Source: Strigops habroptila
Lineage: Eukaryota > Chordata > Aves > Psittaciformes > Psittacidae
Length of the DNA stretch: 64,000 bases
Direction: 5' to 3'
Assembly: GCF_004027225.2 (NCBI RefSeq)
Contig: NW_022651110.1
Span: forward strand, 720,363-784,362
The position numbers were made by a program, and so were the translations under genes. The notes under the pieces are model-generated. The model did not search any database and had not been told where the DNA came from. It saw only the letters and a program-made list of their open reading frames with translations. Shown in pieces: positions 1 to 11,400 of this stretch (positions within the stretch are counted from its first letter, which is position 1; each line of letters begins with the position of its first letter).

Positions 1-161
1 GCCTCCCCGAACCGGCCGAAGCGTCGAGCGGCCTCTCGCGGGTCCGCGGGGTCCCCCGGGGCCGGGCCCGGCCGCAGCCGCAGCGGAGCCGCTCGGTACA
101 ACCGGGCCGCGAACGGGGCCCGGGCCCGGCCCAGCGCCGCCCGCACCATGGGCGCCGCCAT
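1..161 (-). CDS. GADD45GIP1: GADD45GIP1 (CRIF1, mitoribosomal mL64), first coding exon, partial
   Basis: The minus strand opens with ATG at 161-159 in a good context (A at -3, G at +4) and stays open for 53 codons to the window edge, so only the N-terminus is present. It reads MAAPMVRAALGRARAPF, an Arg/Ala-rich stretch typical of a mitochondrial targeting peptide, followed by LYRAAPLRLRPGP and REAARRFGRFGEA. The last two resemble the human GADD45GIP1 segments around YRARPPPRRRPGP and AAKQFARYG. The family protein is a mitochondrial large-ribosomal-subunit component. Position supports the call, since in human this gene lies upstream of NFIX on the opposite strand, as here. A second in-frame ATG sits at codon 5. 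The call rests on a short, weakly conserved N-terminus. Confidence 0.6.
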   Translation of the reverse strand, partial: MAAPMVRAALGRARAPFAARLYRAAPLRLRPGPAPGDPADPREAARRFGRFGE

Positions 162-200
162 CTTGAACGGAGGAAAAGGCTGAAGGCGCGGGTGGAAGGA

Positions 201-427
201 CGCCCCCTGGCGGAGGGGAGGACTCGAGGGGCGGGAAGGGGGGATTGGGAGACCCCAGGGGAGTGACGCCCCCTGGCGGAGCGGAGGACACGGGTGGTGA
301 CGCCCCCTGGCGGCGGGGAGGAACCGAAGTAAGGGGGGGGAAATGGGGACCCCAGAGCGGGACGCCCCCTGGCGGCGGGGAGGACTCGGGGGGTGGGGGT
401 GTATCACGGAGGAACGCCCCCTGGCGG
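201..427 (-). promoter_or_regulatory. Cluster of five CTCF-like motifs between GADD45GIP1 and NFIX
   Basis: The 13-mer CGCCCCCTGGCGG occurs five times without mismatch, at 201-213, 267-279, 301-313, 363-375 and 415-427. Its reverse complement, CCGCCAGGGGGCG, fits the core of the vertebrate CTCF motif with one base off the commonest form. All five copies point the same way, spaced 66, 34, 62 and 52 bases. The flanks (often GAGGA and GGGGA) are partly shared, so the cluster may have grown by tandem duplication, but the core is better kept than the spacers. An insulator or promoter-proximal role is inference. Confidence 0.55.
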
Positions 428-1254
428 CGGGGAGGAACGGGCGGGTGCGCGGCCCCTCCATATGGCGGTGGGGGGGGGCTTTTTGCGGACCTCAAAAGGG
501 GGCTGGAATGGGGCGGGAGGGGGGGGTCTGCAGCCCCTCCCCCACTGTTTGGGGGGGGGAGATTTGGGGCTCGGCGCCGTTTCCCCTCCCCCCCTTCCCC
601 TGCCCTTCCCCCCACAGCCCCCCCCCACCCTTCACCCGCAGCCAAGCCCCGGGGCGCGCTGCCAAGGGCTCGGCGCCGTTAACCCCTCCCTGCCCGCTGC
701 CCCCCCCCCCGCCGCTTCCCCCCGCCCCCCCCCAGCGCCCCCCGGGGCACGGGAGGGGGGGGGACACTCGGGGGGGTGGGGGGGGAGCAGCTACTGACGG
801 GCAAAAGGGGGTGGGGGCCCCCCGCTGCCTCCGTCCGCCCCCCGCCTGGGCCCCAAGGGGGGGCTCGGGGGGGCCCCTAATGGCTTCCAGGCCTCGAATC
901 TGCCGCTACCCGGAGCCAAAACCCCCTGAAATCGCCCCAAAACCATCCCCGGGGGAGGGGGACACGCAGGCAGGCGGCCCCCAGCCCCCCCCCCGCCCAG
1001 TTTGGGGGGGCCCCAGGGGTCCATCCCTCCCCCTAAATCACCCCCCTAAACCCGGCCAAGGGGAGGGGCCCATTTTGGGGTTATTTTGCCCTATTTTGGC
1101 ACCTCCGCAGCTTTCCCTCGCCCCGTTTTGTCCTTCCCCATCCCTTGGACACCCCCTCCCAGCCCCACACGTGTCCCTGCGGTGTCGATGCGTGTCTTGG
1201 CGTGTTCTTGCATGTCGGGGCGTGTGCGCGGGGCTGCCGGGGACACGGGGGGCT
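428..1254. other. Intergenic C/G-homopolymer-rich sequence, no gene seen
   Basis: This stretch holds long C and G runs and low-complexity Pro/Gly-type reading frames on both strands. No splice-consistent exon, recognised protein or ordered repeat was found. In human, DAND5 lies between GADD45GIP1 and NFIX; no cystine-knot sequence was seen here. Confidence 0.5.
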
Positions 1255-1625
1255 CCGGCAGCGAAGGGGTGACGGTGACAGCGGCGGTGCCAGCGCTGGC
1301 ACCGGGTGGTGACAGATGGCGGAGGGACGAGGCCGCAGCCGGAATGACAGATGAGGCTGGCACCGAGGCACCGCCACTGTCACCGTCACTGTCACCGCAC
1401 TTATGGCACTGCCACCGGCACCGACACCCACCCCGTGGCACTGCCGCGGTCGCTGTCACGGCCCTGCCGTTGTCACCGGCACCATCGCTGGTTCTGGCAT
1501 TGTCGCGGTGCTGGCACCGGCGCTGCCATTGTCACGGCGCTGCCACCAGCGCTGCCGTCACCGCGGCACTGGTGTGGCGCTGGCACGGCCACGGAAACCA
1601 CTGCTGGCGTTGGCAGGGGCAATAG
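1255..1625. repeat. Degenerate GGCACCG / GTCACCG repeat
   Basis: Irregular copies of short units such as CACTGTCACC and GGCACCGGCGCTG fill the interval without a clean period. The reading frames over it are simple-sequence shadows. Confidence 0.5.
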
Positions 1626-1635
1626 TAGGTCCCGT

Positions 1636-2130
1636 GTCCCCCCATTTACCCATGTCCCCATATCCCCATGTCCCCATGTCCCGATATCCCCATGTCCTGA
1701 TATCCCCATGTCCCATATCCTCATATCCCCACGTCCCCATAACCCATATCCCTATGTCCCATGTCCCATACCCTCATGCCCCCATATTCCCGTATCCCCA
1801 TGTCCCGATATTCCATGTCCCATATCACCATATCCCCATATCCCATATCCCCATATCCCTATGTCCCATATCCCCATATCCCACGTTGCCACATCCCCAC
1901 ATCCCACATCCCATATCCCCATATCCCATATCCCTATATCCCATATCCCCATATCCTCATATCTCATATCCCCATATCCCTATGTCCCTTGTCCCCATAT
2001 CCCCACATCCGATATCCCCATATCCCATATCCCCACATCCCATATCCCCCTATCCCATATCCCCCTATCCCTATGTCCCATGTCCCATATTCCCATGTCC
2101 CCACATCCCCTGTTCCATGTCCCCCCATTC
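1636..2130. repeat. CCCCATATCCC minisatellite upstream of NFIX
   Basis: About 500 bases of near-tandem CCCCATATCCC and CCCATGTCCC units of 6, 12 and 18 bases. The same core, on either strand, forms arrays inside NFIX, CNN1, ECSIT and EPOR introns further on. Confidence 0.9.
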
Positions 2131-2428
2131 CCCCCCGCCGGGGAGGGGGCGTGGCCACACACGAGGGGGCGTGTCCTCGTCAAGAGTGGGCGGAGCCGTT
2201 TTGAAGGGGGCGTGGTCTGAAAGGGGGCGTGTCCTGTCGCGGGGGCGTGGCCTGTCTCGGGGGGGCGTGGCCAGCGCGGCGCTTCCCGCGGCAAAAGTGC
2301 GGCGGGCGCCAACTTCGGTCAAACTTTCCCCGCGCGCTGCCGGTACCGGGACCCCCGGACCCGGGACCCCCCCCCCGGTACCCCCGGACCCCCCCTCGCC
2401 ATGCCCCGCCGCGGCTGACACCGCCGCC
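2131..2428 (+). promoter_or_regulatory. NFIX proximal promoter / 5' UTR with six GGGGGCGTG boxes
   Basis: GGGGGCGTG occurs near 2145, 2165, 2206, 2223, 2241 and 2261, all in the same orientation, within roughly 125 bases. GGGCGTG is the core bound by SP/KLF and EGR zinc-finger factors. The block ends in a CpG-rich 5' UTR running into the NFIX start codon at 2429. No TATA box was found. Spacing is irregular, which argues for binding sites rather than simple repeat growth. Confidence 0.55.
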
Positions 2429-5400
2429 ATGTACTCCCCGTACTGCCTGACCCAGGTACGGTCGCGGCGGGAGGACCGGGGGGGGGGGGGGTCGCTAACG
2501 GGGAGCGCCCGGTAACGGCGGCGCCGTTAAGAGGGTAACGGAGCGGGGGGGGGGGGGGGGGGAGGTCCTGGCTTTGCTGCGTGTGTTCCTCACCCCCCGG
2601 CCTAAAATGGGGTGTAATGGAGAGGGGGGGTCGCCTCGTGGGGGTCTCTCTCGTTACCGGGACCGGGCGGGGCAAGTCCCGGTGCGCGGTTGCTCCGGGG
2701 CTGCTTCAACCTCAAACCAGAGCGGCCCCGACCGGAGCCGCGGAGGTCCCGGTTGTACCTGGGGGAGGACGGGACCCAAATGGGACCCCCCCGCCCCGTG
2801 AGCGGCGGTGGGGAGGGGGGAAACGGGGCAGCGCTGACCCACGGTGCCCTCGGGACCCCCACCACGGGCGGGGACAGCCGCTGCCCGCGGGCGTTCGGTG
2901 CCTCCGGGCTCAGACCCGGCCCCGGGGCCCATTGGAGGGACTATGGGGGGGTCCGCGCGGGGGGCACCGGGCGCTTCGTCTTCGGGACGGTGTTGGGGTG
3001 TCGCGGGGTGGGGGGGTCAATGCTGGGGGAGGGGGTTCACCGCTGCTGGGGGTGGGGGGGAGCTTTGGGGTGAGGGGGTCACATCTGGGGATGCCCATGG
3101 GGTGTGCGTGGGGTCACTTCTGGGGGGTGCTTGTGGCTGGGGGCACATTGTGGGGGGGCTGTGGCACAGAGGGGACCCTATGGGGGTCCTTGTGGGGGTC
3201 TCTTGGCCTCCCCCAATGTCGTTACTTCTCCCACCCCCCCCCATTGCCCTTTTCTCCCGCTTTTCGGGGCGGTTTTGGCGGCCGGTTGCGTCTGGGCCGG
3301 CGGCCAGCGGCGCTTCTCGCAGCTTCGGCGCCCGCCCCGCACACGCGTGTGCACGCGCCAGCAACACGCCAGTGCACATGCGTGTGCCCTTGGCCTGCAC
3401 ACGCGCCAAGCGGCACCGCGCCTGCGAGCCCGTGTGTGCGCGCGCACACGTATGCGCAGCGGCATCCCAGATAAAGCACATGTATGTGTTTGCGTGTGCA
3501 CACGCGTGTGCGCTCACGTTCACACCACCCCCACCCCCACACCCCTCCCCTTTCCATCCCAACATTCCCTTTCTGGGTGGTTTTGGGCCGGTGCCACCGT
3601 CGCACCCGGGGTCCTGTTGCCGTGTCACGCCATGGACATGGATAACGGCACTGGTACCGCAATGATCACACGTGTCTATGGCCCATGTAACCCATAGACC
3701 CCTCCTCAGCCCAGCATCGGGCTCTGGTTATCGGTGCTATGGGGCCATGGGTCCCCCCTTGTGTCGCCTCAGGGTCATAGCACTGCCAATGGCGAGGCCG
3801 TAACAACATACAGAACACATATGTGACACGTATGTGATAGGCAGCAGGATGGGGGGATCGGGGGTGTCGCATTCAGACGCTCACCACATGTGTGGAGCCA
3901 CCCCAGGTGGGCTTTACACGTATGTGGCCATGCACACGTATGTGACAGGGTGTGGGTGACAGCAAGAGGTCACAGGGGGGGCCGCACGCACACGCCTGTG
4001 ACGCGCGCCACATGTGCGACACGTGTGCGGCCGCCACGCACACGTGGCAGCGCCCGGTGCCAGGTGCACAACACACGCGTGTGCGAGGCGCTGCGCACAC
4101 GTGTGTGCGAGGCACGTGCGGGGGCCCCGTGGCCCACGCGTGGCTGATGCAATCAGTCCCCCCCCTTCCCCAAAAACACGCCTTGGGGGGGGGGGTTCAC
4201 ATGTTTGCAGCGTGTGTGTGTGTGGCGATGCTTTGCACACACATGACCAGACGTGTGTCCCACATGTGTGCCCCCCCCCCCCCTTTGGCTGCTGGTGGCA
4301 TCAATAATGGAGGAGCCTTTGGCCGGGCCGAGGGGGGGGCCCTGAATTATTGATGGGCCACAAAAAGCTTTCTTGGCCGCGGCAGCACCGCGGGGCCCCC
4401 CCGGCCCGGCCTGGCACGAGGCCACGGTGAGGGTCGGGCCTGCTCTGCATCGGGAATGGTGGGAATTAGAGGCGGGGGGGGGGGGGGGCTGGTTTTTGGG
4501 ATGGGGATGGAGCTGGGGTGGGGGGGGGGGGTGGGATGAGGAATCGTTTGGATCCCGGACGCCTGCGTCCATCGGTGCCAAACTGCATCGGCCCCAGCGC
4601 GTTGCGGCACCGCCTGGAGCCAATGCGGCGTGAACCCCCCCCCCCATCAATGCGGTGCGGAGGGGTGGGGGGCTACACGCCCCCCAAAATGCCTGGGACC
4701 CCCCCCCACGTGCCTGGGGCACACCGCCCCCCTCCCTTTGGCTTTATTCCATTGGGAATAAGGGGGGTCCCACCGCGTTCCCGGACCTGGCATCTCCACG
4801 TGGCTGCGGGCAGGGAATGGGCAGGAGGCTCCTTCCACACACATCAGACACCCCATAATACCTCAGACCCCCCCCTAAATACCTCAGACATCCCCCCCAA
4901 AAAAAAGCCTTGGATCCCTACCCTGGATTCATGGATCCTTTGGATCCAGGGCAGGGATCCAGCGATCTCCTTTGGATCCAGGGAATGGGCAGGCGGCTCC
5001 TTCTGCATGCGTCAAACACCCCATAATACCTCAGACCCCCCTAAATACCTCAAACCCCCCCCCCAAACCCCTTGGACCCCCACCCTGGCTGCCTGAGTCC
5101 TTTGGATCCTTTGGATCCAGGGCAGGCGGCTCCTTCCAGGGATCCCTTTGGATCCAAGCAATGGGCAGGCAGCTCCTTCCACTCACCTCAGACCCCCCCA
5201 TAACAACTCAGATCCTCCCTATAACACCTCAACCCCCCCCCCATAACACCTCAAACCCGCCCCCCCACATACCCTGGACCCCCTCCCCGGCTGCTTCCTC
5301 CATTGCCAGAACCATCCGGCACATTCTCTCCATCATTCCCCTCCGGACACCCGCATCCCGGCCTTGTGCCGGGGTCCCCTGTGGCATCCCCCCCCGCTTC

Positions 5401-8400
5401 CATTCCCTACTTATGGGGTCCAGGATGTGCTTCCCTCTTCCCCCCCCGCTCCTTCTCCTCCTCATCCTCACCCCCCCCCGCACGGGAGGGTCTTGGCAGC
5501 GGCGTCAGGGGCCGCCGGGGGGGATTTTTGGCGGCAATTCCGGCTGTTTCGGGCTGTTTTCTCTCGCGGCGAAGCCGAGGGCCGGGGGGGAGCTGGCAGC
5601 GGCACGGGAAGGCGGGGAAAAAGGGGGGGGTGAGATATGTATAAAGGGGTGGGGGGGGGAGATGTATAAAAAAGGGGGGGTTTTTTTGCTCATTTTTCCT
5701 TCTTTTTTTCCCCGTTTTCTGCCTTTTTCTGGGCTTTTCCCTCCCGCTCCGGCGCCGCCCCCCCCCCCCGCGCCGCGCTGGCGCTTTGCCGGGCGCTCGC
5801 AGCTGCGGACGCGGCGACGTGGCTTCGCCCCGACACTGCGGCTCAATGCGGGGCCGCCGCAGCCAATGGCGAGCGGGGGGGACCCCACACCTCAACACCC
5901 ACCCCCATGTCCATAGTGGGGGGGGACACCCCCCCCATAACCCCAACATCCCGGCACAGCCCCGTGCTGCAGGATCTAGATCTTTCCATGTTGGCACCGG
6001 CTGCGCCGCTGAGGGATGGGGCGTTCGGGAGGGGTGTTGGGGAGGGGTCTTTTGGGTAGATGAATGGGAGCGGGTTGACCTGGCGGCTCTTTGTCGTTAT
6101 GGGGGGGGGTCTTGTCCCCCCTCATGGCACTGCATTGACCTGGCAGCTCTTTGTCCCCATGGTGGGGGTCCTGGGTAGCTCAATGGCACTGCTTGGCCTG
6201 GCAGCTCTTTGTCCCCATGGGGAGCACGGGGAGGTCCTGGGTGCTGGGGAGGGGTCCTGGGTAGCTCAATGGCACTGGGTTGACCTGGCAGCTCTTTGTC
6301 CCCATGGGGGCTATGGGGAGGGGGGTCCTGGGTGTCCTGATGGCATTAGGTTGACCTGGCAGCTCTTTGTCCTTACGGAGGTCGTGGGTGATGAGGGGGC
6401 ACCCTGGGCATCTGCATGGGACTGGGTTGACCTGGCAGCTCTTTGTCCTGCTGGGAAGGTCCTGGGTGTTGGGGAAGGGTCTTGCAGATTAATGGGAGTG
6501 GATTGACCTGGCAGCTCTTTGTCCTTATGGGGGCTATGGGGGGGCCCGTGGTTCAGGTCACTGACCTTCCCCCCCCCCATCCACTCTCCCACCCCATTGC
6601 CATCAGCCGGAGGGGGACACCCAGGTTGTGGGGATCCATGCCCACATGGGTGCTGGTGGGCCTGGATGCCTGAGGCTGCTGTGGGGCAGAGTGAGGGGGG
6701 TTCTGGGCACCTTTGTGTCCCCCCCTCATCATCCCGCTTCTGCCACATCCCCCTCCACAGGCTCTGCAAAGAAAAGGGGGGGGGCCAGGCAGCACCACTG
6801 TGTGCACCCCCCCACTTCCCCACTGCGGTTTTGGGGTGAAAACTGAGCTCAAGGGGGCTCAGGGGGGTTGTGGGCACGAAAACGCAGGAGCCTCCCCCCG
6901 GCCCCGACGGCGAAACGCCCAAATTTTGGTGTTTTTGGATTTGATTTTCTCCATGCACAGAGGGAATTAATTACCGGGGGGGGGGGGGAAAGGGGGGGGT
7001 TTGGCTCCGAGCACCGTGTACAGGGATTTGGGGGCAGAAACGGAGGTTTTGGGCTGTTCCCGCGCCACGGGGCTGCGGAAAGCGGCCAAAATCCGGGACT
7101 TCCCCCCCCATCCCGCTTCATTTCCCCCCCCACACACACCCCGGTGTGTGCTATGGGGGGGGGAGCCCCAGGACCGGGAATGGGGGTGGGGGGGGGTCCG
7201 TTGTGTGAGCGCGGCCCCGGCGTCCTCGCCCGACCCTCAGGCTGCTCCTTTTGCACGAGGCTTTTGCACGAGGCTTTTGCACGAGGGAGCGGGACCGCGG
7301 CCCCCCCCACCCCCCCCCCCCGCGCCGCCCCGACATGGTTTTGGGTGCAGATCGTCGGGTTTTGGGTGTTTCCTCCCCTTTTCTCCATGTCCCGGCCCCG
7401 AACTCCACCGTGTGTCCCCCCCCTCCTCCTCTTTACTCCCCCCCCTTCCCCGGTTCCCGCCTCCCCCCCCCAACCCCCCCCCCATATCCCGTCCCGTCCA
7501 ATGGGGTGTCCGCTCCCCCCGCGCGCTGCACTCCCATTGGCCGCCGCCGCTCCGGTCCCGGTGCCAAAAGGGGCCGCGGCGGCTCCGCGCCCGGCGGCGG
7601 CGGCGGCGGCTCCGGCTGCGGCTCCGCGGCGGCACCGGGACCCCCCCCACAGCAGCGACCCCCCGATAGCGACCCCCCGGTTGTCCCCATCGCTGGGACA
7701 CACCCCCCCCCATCACATCCCGGTAACCGGGACCCCCGCGACCTCAGCCCCGACCGCCGGTAGCCCCCGTTAAACCCGCACCCCACCCCATAGCATCCCC
7801 CGTCCCCCCCCGTCCCCCCTCCCCTCCCGGTTCTGCCCCGCCGGGGCCCGACTGGCAGCTGCCCACGGCCGGGATGAGCCGCCGCGATGGTACGGAGCGG
7901 GACGGGACGGACAAGGCGCCGGTGGCACCGCGATGGGGTCGGGGAGCGACGGCAACAGCGAGCGGGGATAGGGAGGGACCGGGAGCGGGGAGCGGTGGTG
8001 GGGACCGGGAGCGGTGGCACCGGGTGGTTTGGGGACGCGATTGAGCCCCGACGGCAGCGGGAGCATCACCGGGGGATGGACGGGGACGGGTGGCACCGGG
8101 ATGCGGGATACGGGAGCGCGGCGGGGCTGGGAGCCGGCTCGTCCCCGGGGTGTCCCCACCGGAGCCGCAGGTGTCCCATGGGTCGGGGTCGGATCCTGCG
8201 TCCCCGACGGTGCCCAGCGCGGAGCCGAGCATCCCCGGGGGCTGGGATGGGGCCGTGTTTCCCGGGAGACCCCCGTTAAGGACCGGGCTACCCCACGCGG
8301 GAGTGGGAAGGTGCTGGGAGACCCCAAAGCACAACCGGGGCACCCCCGGGATACCCCGTGTAGGACCGAGGTGTTTTGGAGGGGGTTCCATGCAGGTCAG

Positions 8401-11400
8401 GACCGTCCCATGGGATGTTCCCGATGTGCCGTGTCCCCTCCCTGGGAGCTGCCAGGGCAGGATGAGGGGCAGAATGTGGGGCAGGATAGGGGGCAGGATG
8501 AGGGGCAAGATGGGTTCGGGATGGGGGGAAGAATGGGGGGTGAGATGAGGGATGATCCCTTGGGAGCTCCCTGGGCAGAATATGGGGCAGGATGAGGGGC
8601 AGAATGTGGGGCAGGATGGGGAATCAACTCCAGCAAGCTCCCTGGGCAGGATGGGGGGCAAGATGGGGGCCAAAATGGGGAATCAACCGCTGGGACCTCC
8701 CTGGGCAGAATATGATGCAGATGGGGGGCAAGATGTGGGGCAGGATCATCCCCTGGGACCTCCCTGGGGCAGTATATGGACTAAGGATCATCACCCCCCC
8801 CCCCCTTACCCCGGATACCTCCCGGCCTCCCATCCACCTTCCCCCCACCTCACCCCACTGCTGCCTTCCCTCTGCCCCACAGGATGAGTTCCACCCTTTC
8901 ATCGAGGCGCTGCTGCCCCACGTCCGGGCTTTCTCCTACACGTGGTTCAACCTGCAGGCCCGCAAGCGCAAGTACTTCAAGAAGCACGAGAAGAGGATGT
9001 CCAAGGAGGAGGAACGCGCCGTCAAGGACGAGCTGCTGGGCGAGAAGCCGGAGGTCAAACAGAAATGGGCCTCGCGCCTCCTGGCCAAGCTCCGTAAGGA
9101 CATTCGGCCCGAGTGCCGCGAGGACTTTGTCCTCTCCGTCACCGGCAAGAAGCCTCCTTGTTGCGTCCTCTCCAACCCCGACCAGAAGGGGAAGATCCGC
9201 CGCATCGACTGCCTGCGCCAGGCGGACAAGGTTTGGCGCCTGGACCTGGTGATGGTCATTCTCTTCAAGGGCGTCCCCTTGGAGAGCACCGACGGCGAGC
9301 GCTTGGCCAAGGCTCCCCAATGCGCCAGCCCCGGGCTCTGCGTCCAGCCCCACCACATCGGCGTCACCATCAAGGAGCTCGATCTCTACTTGGCTTATTT
9401 CGTCCATGCGCCCGGTGAGTGCTCGGGGGGGGGGGGGGAGGTAACAATGAACCCCCCCCCCCCCCCATGATGGTTCCTATGGGGGGCTCTGAACACCCCC
9501 CCCCTCCAGGTCCCTTTTGGGGTGGTGGCAGCCGCGGGGTGCTTCGCACAAAGCCGAGGCGTGTGCCAAAGCGTGTGCTGCGTGCCAAGCCGTGTGCGTG
9601 TGCTGTGTGCGTGTGCCATGCGTGTGCCAGCGGGCACCAGGGGCTGTGTATGGAGCCAGGATGTGCACCGGGAGCGGTGCTGGAGCGAGCACCGAGTGTG
9701 AACCGAGCACTGAGCCCTGGGTTGTGCCATGTACCGAGAGCCGTGCACCGAGCACCGTGTTGTGCCATGTACTGTGCCGTGCACTGAGCACCGTGTTGTG
9801 CTGTGCACCATGCACCGAGCACCGTGTCGTGCCATGTACTGTGCCGTGCACCGAGCACTGTGTTGTGCCGTGCACCGAGCACCGTGTCGTGCTGTGCACC
9901 ATGCACTGAGCACCGTGTCGTGCCATGTACTGTGCCGTGCACCGAGCACCGTGTTGTGCACTGGGCTCTACCGTACACCGAGCACCGAGCTGTGCCATGC
10001 ACCGTGCACCAGGCTCTGCTGTGCCCCGTGCTCTGCACCGAGCCCTGTGCCATTCTGTACCCTGTGCCATGCACCGTGCACTACATGGTGCTGTGCACCA
10101 GGTACCGTGCCATGCACCGTGCCGTGCACCGTGCACTGTACCGTGCACCAAGCACCGGGCTCTGCCGCGCACCGAACCCTGCACCATTCTATGCGCTGAG
10201 CCCCAAGCCTTGTGCCATGCACCGCGCTCCGTGCCATGCCGTGCACCGTGCACCGGGCTATGCCATGCGCCGAGCCGCGCTCTGCACCGGCACCGGGTTG
10301 TGCCGTGCGCCAGGCTCCTACCGAGCAGCGGGTTGTGCGGTGAACCGGGCTCTGCCGTGCACCGAGCCCCGTGTGGTGCCGTGCCCGGTGCCGGTGCCGT
10401 GCTCCAGCCGCTGCTTTTCCCTTGTCTGTGCCCTGGCGCCAGCCCCTCGTGCCCACAGAACACACGTGTGTGTGCATGGAGCCGGAGCACACGCATGTGT
10501 ATGTGTATGTGTGTGTGTGTGCATGGAGCCGGATCACACATGTATGTGTGTGTGTGTGCACGGAGTCAGGTCACACACATGTATGTGTGTGCATGGAGTC
10601 AGGTCATACACACGTATGTGTGTGCACGGAGCCGGGTCACACACACATGTATGTATGTGTGCGAAGAGCCGGGGCGCAGAGCACACGCGTGTGTATGTAT
10701 GTATGTGTGTGTATGGGGGGGGGGCCATCACACCCCAACTCCTGCCCGGGAGGGGTGGTGGTGGGGGGGATCATTTTGGGTCCAGAACGAAGGATTTTGG
10801 CTCCCATGTGCTCACAGCGGGAAGGGGGGGGGGGGCGGATCTTGGACCCCTCATGGGGGTGAAGGAGGCGGCACTTTGGGGGTGTCAACCCCAACCCACC
10901 CCCCCCCCCCCATATAGACCCATGTGCCCGCCCGGAGCCCCCCCACCCCGTGTCCCCCCCCCCCCCCCCCCCCCTTCCACCGGCTGCCGCGGGTTCGAGT
11001 CCCACCGCGGCTCCCACCGGCGCCGCCAAAATGGCCCCGGTTGGCACCGTGCCCCCGTGCGCCGCACGAGGCCCCGTGCACAGCCCCGGCCCCCCCGCGC
11101 CCCCCCGGGGCCCCCCCCAACCACTGCTGGGGGGGGGGTCTTTGGGCTGCTGCAAGGCCTTGGGGGGGGGGGCTATGGGGGGGTAATGGGGGGCGCGGTG
11201 CCAACACCCCCCCCCCTTGGCGTAAGATGGCGGCGCCTTTTGGCACCCGAATCGCGCTGCGGCACCGCGGCAAAGGGGACCCTATAGCGGGACCCCCAAC
11301 CTGTAGTCAGGACCCCCCCTATAGTGGGACCCTGACCTTATACTGGGAACTCCCCCATAGCAGGACCCCAAAGCTATAGCGGGACCCCCAACCTATAGCG

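Noticed and set aside
10992-11002. GGTTCGAGTCC, a perfect tRNA T-loop / Pol III B box
   Set aside because: No A box, no acceptor-stem pairing and a long C homopolymer directly upstream. The local stem pairs only 4 of 5 positions. Isolated match, not a tRNA.
9803-11287. 494-residue cysteine-rich frame in NFIX intron 2
   Set aside because: A translated GTGCACCGAGCACC minisatellite running into TG repeats. Mirror frames exist on the other strand.
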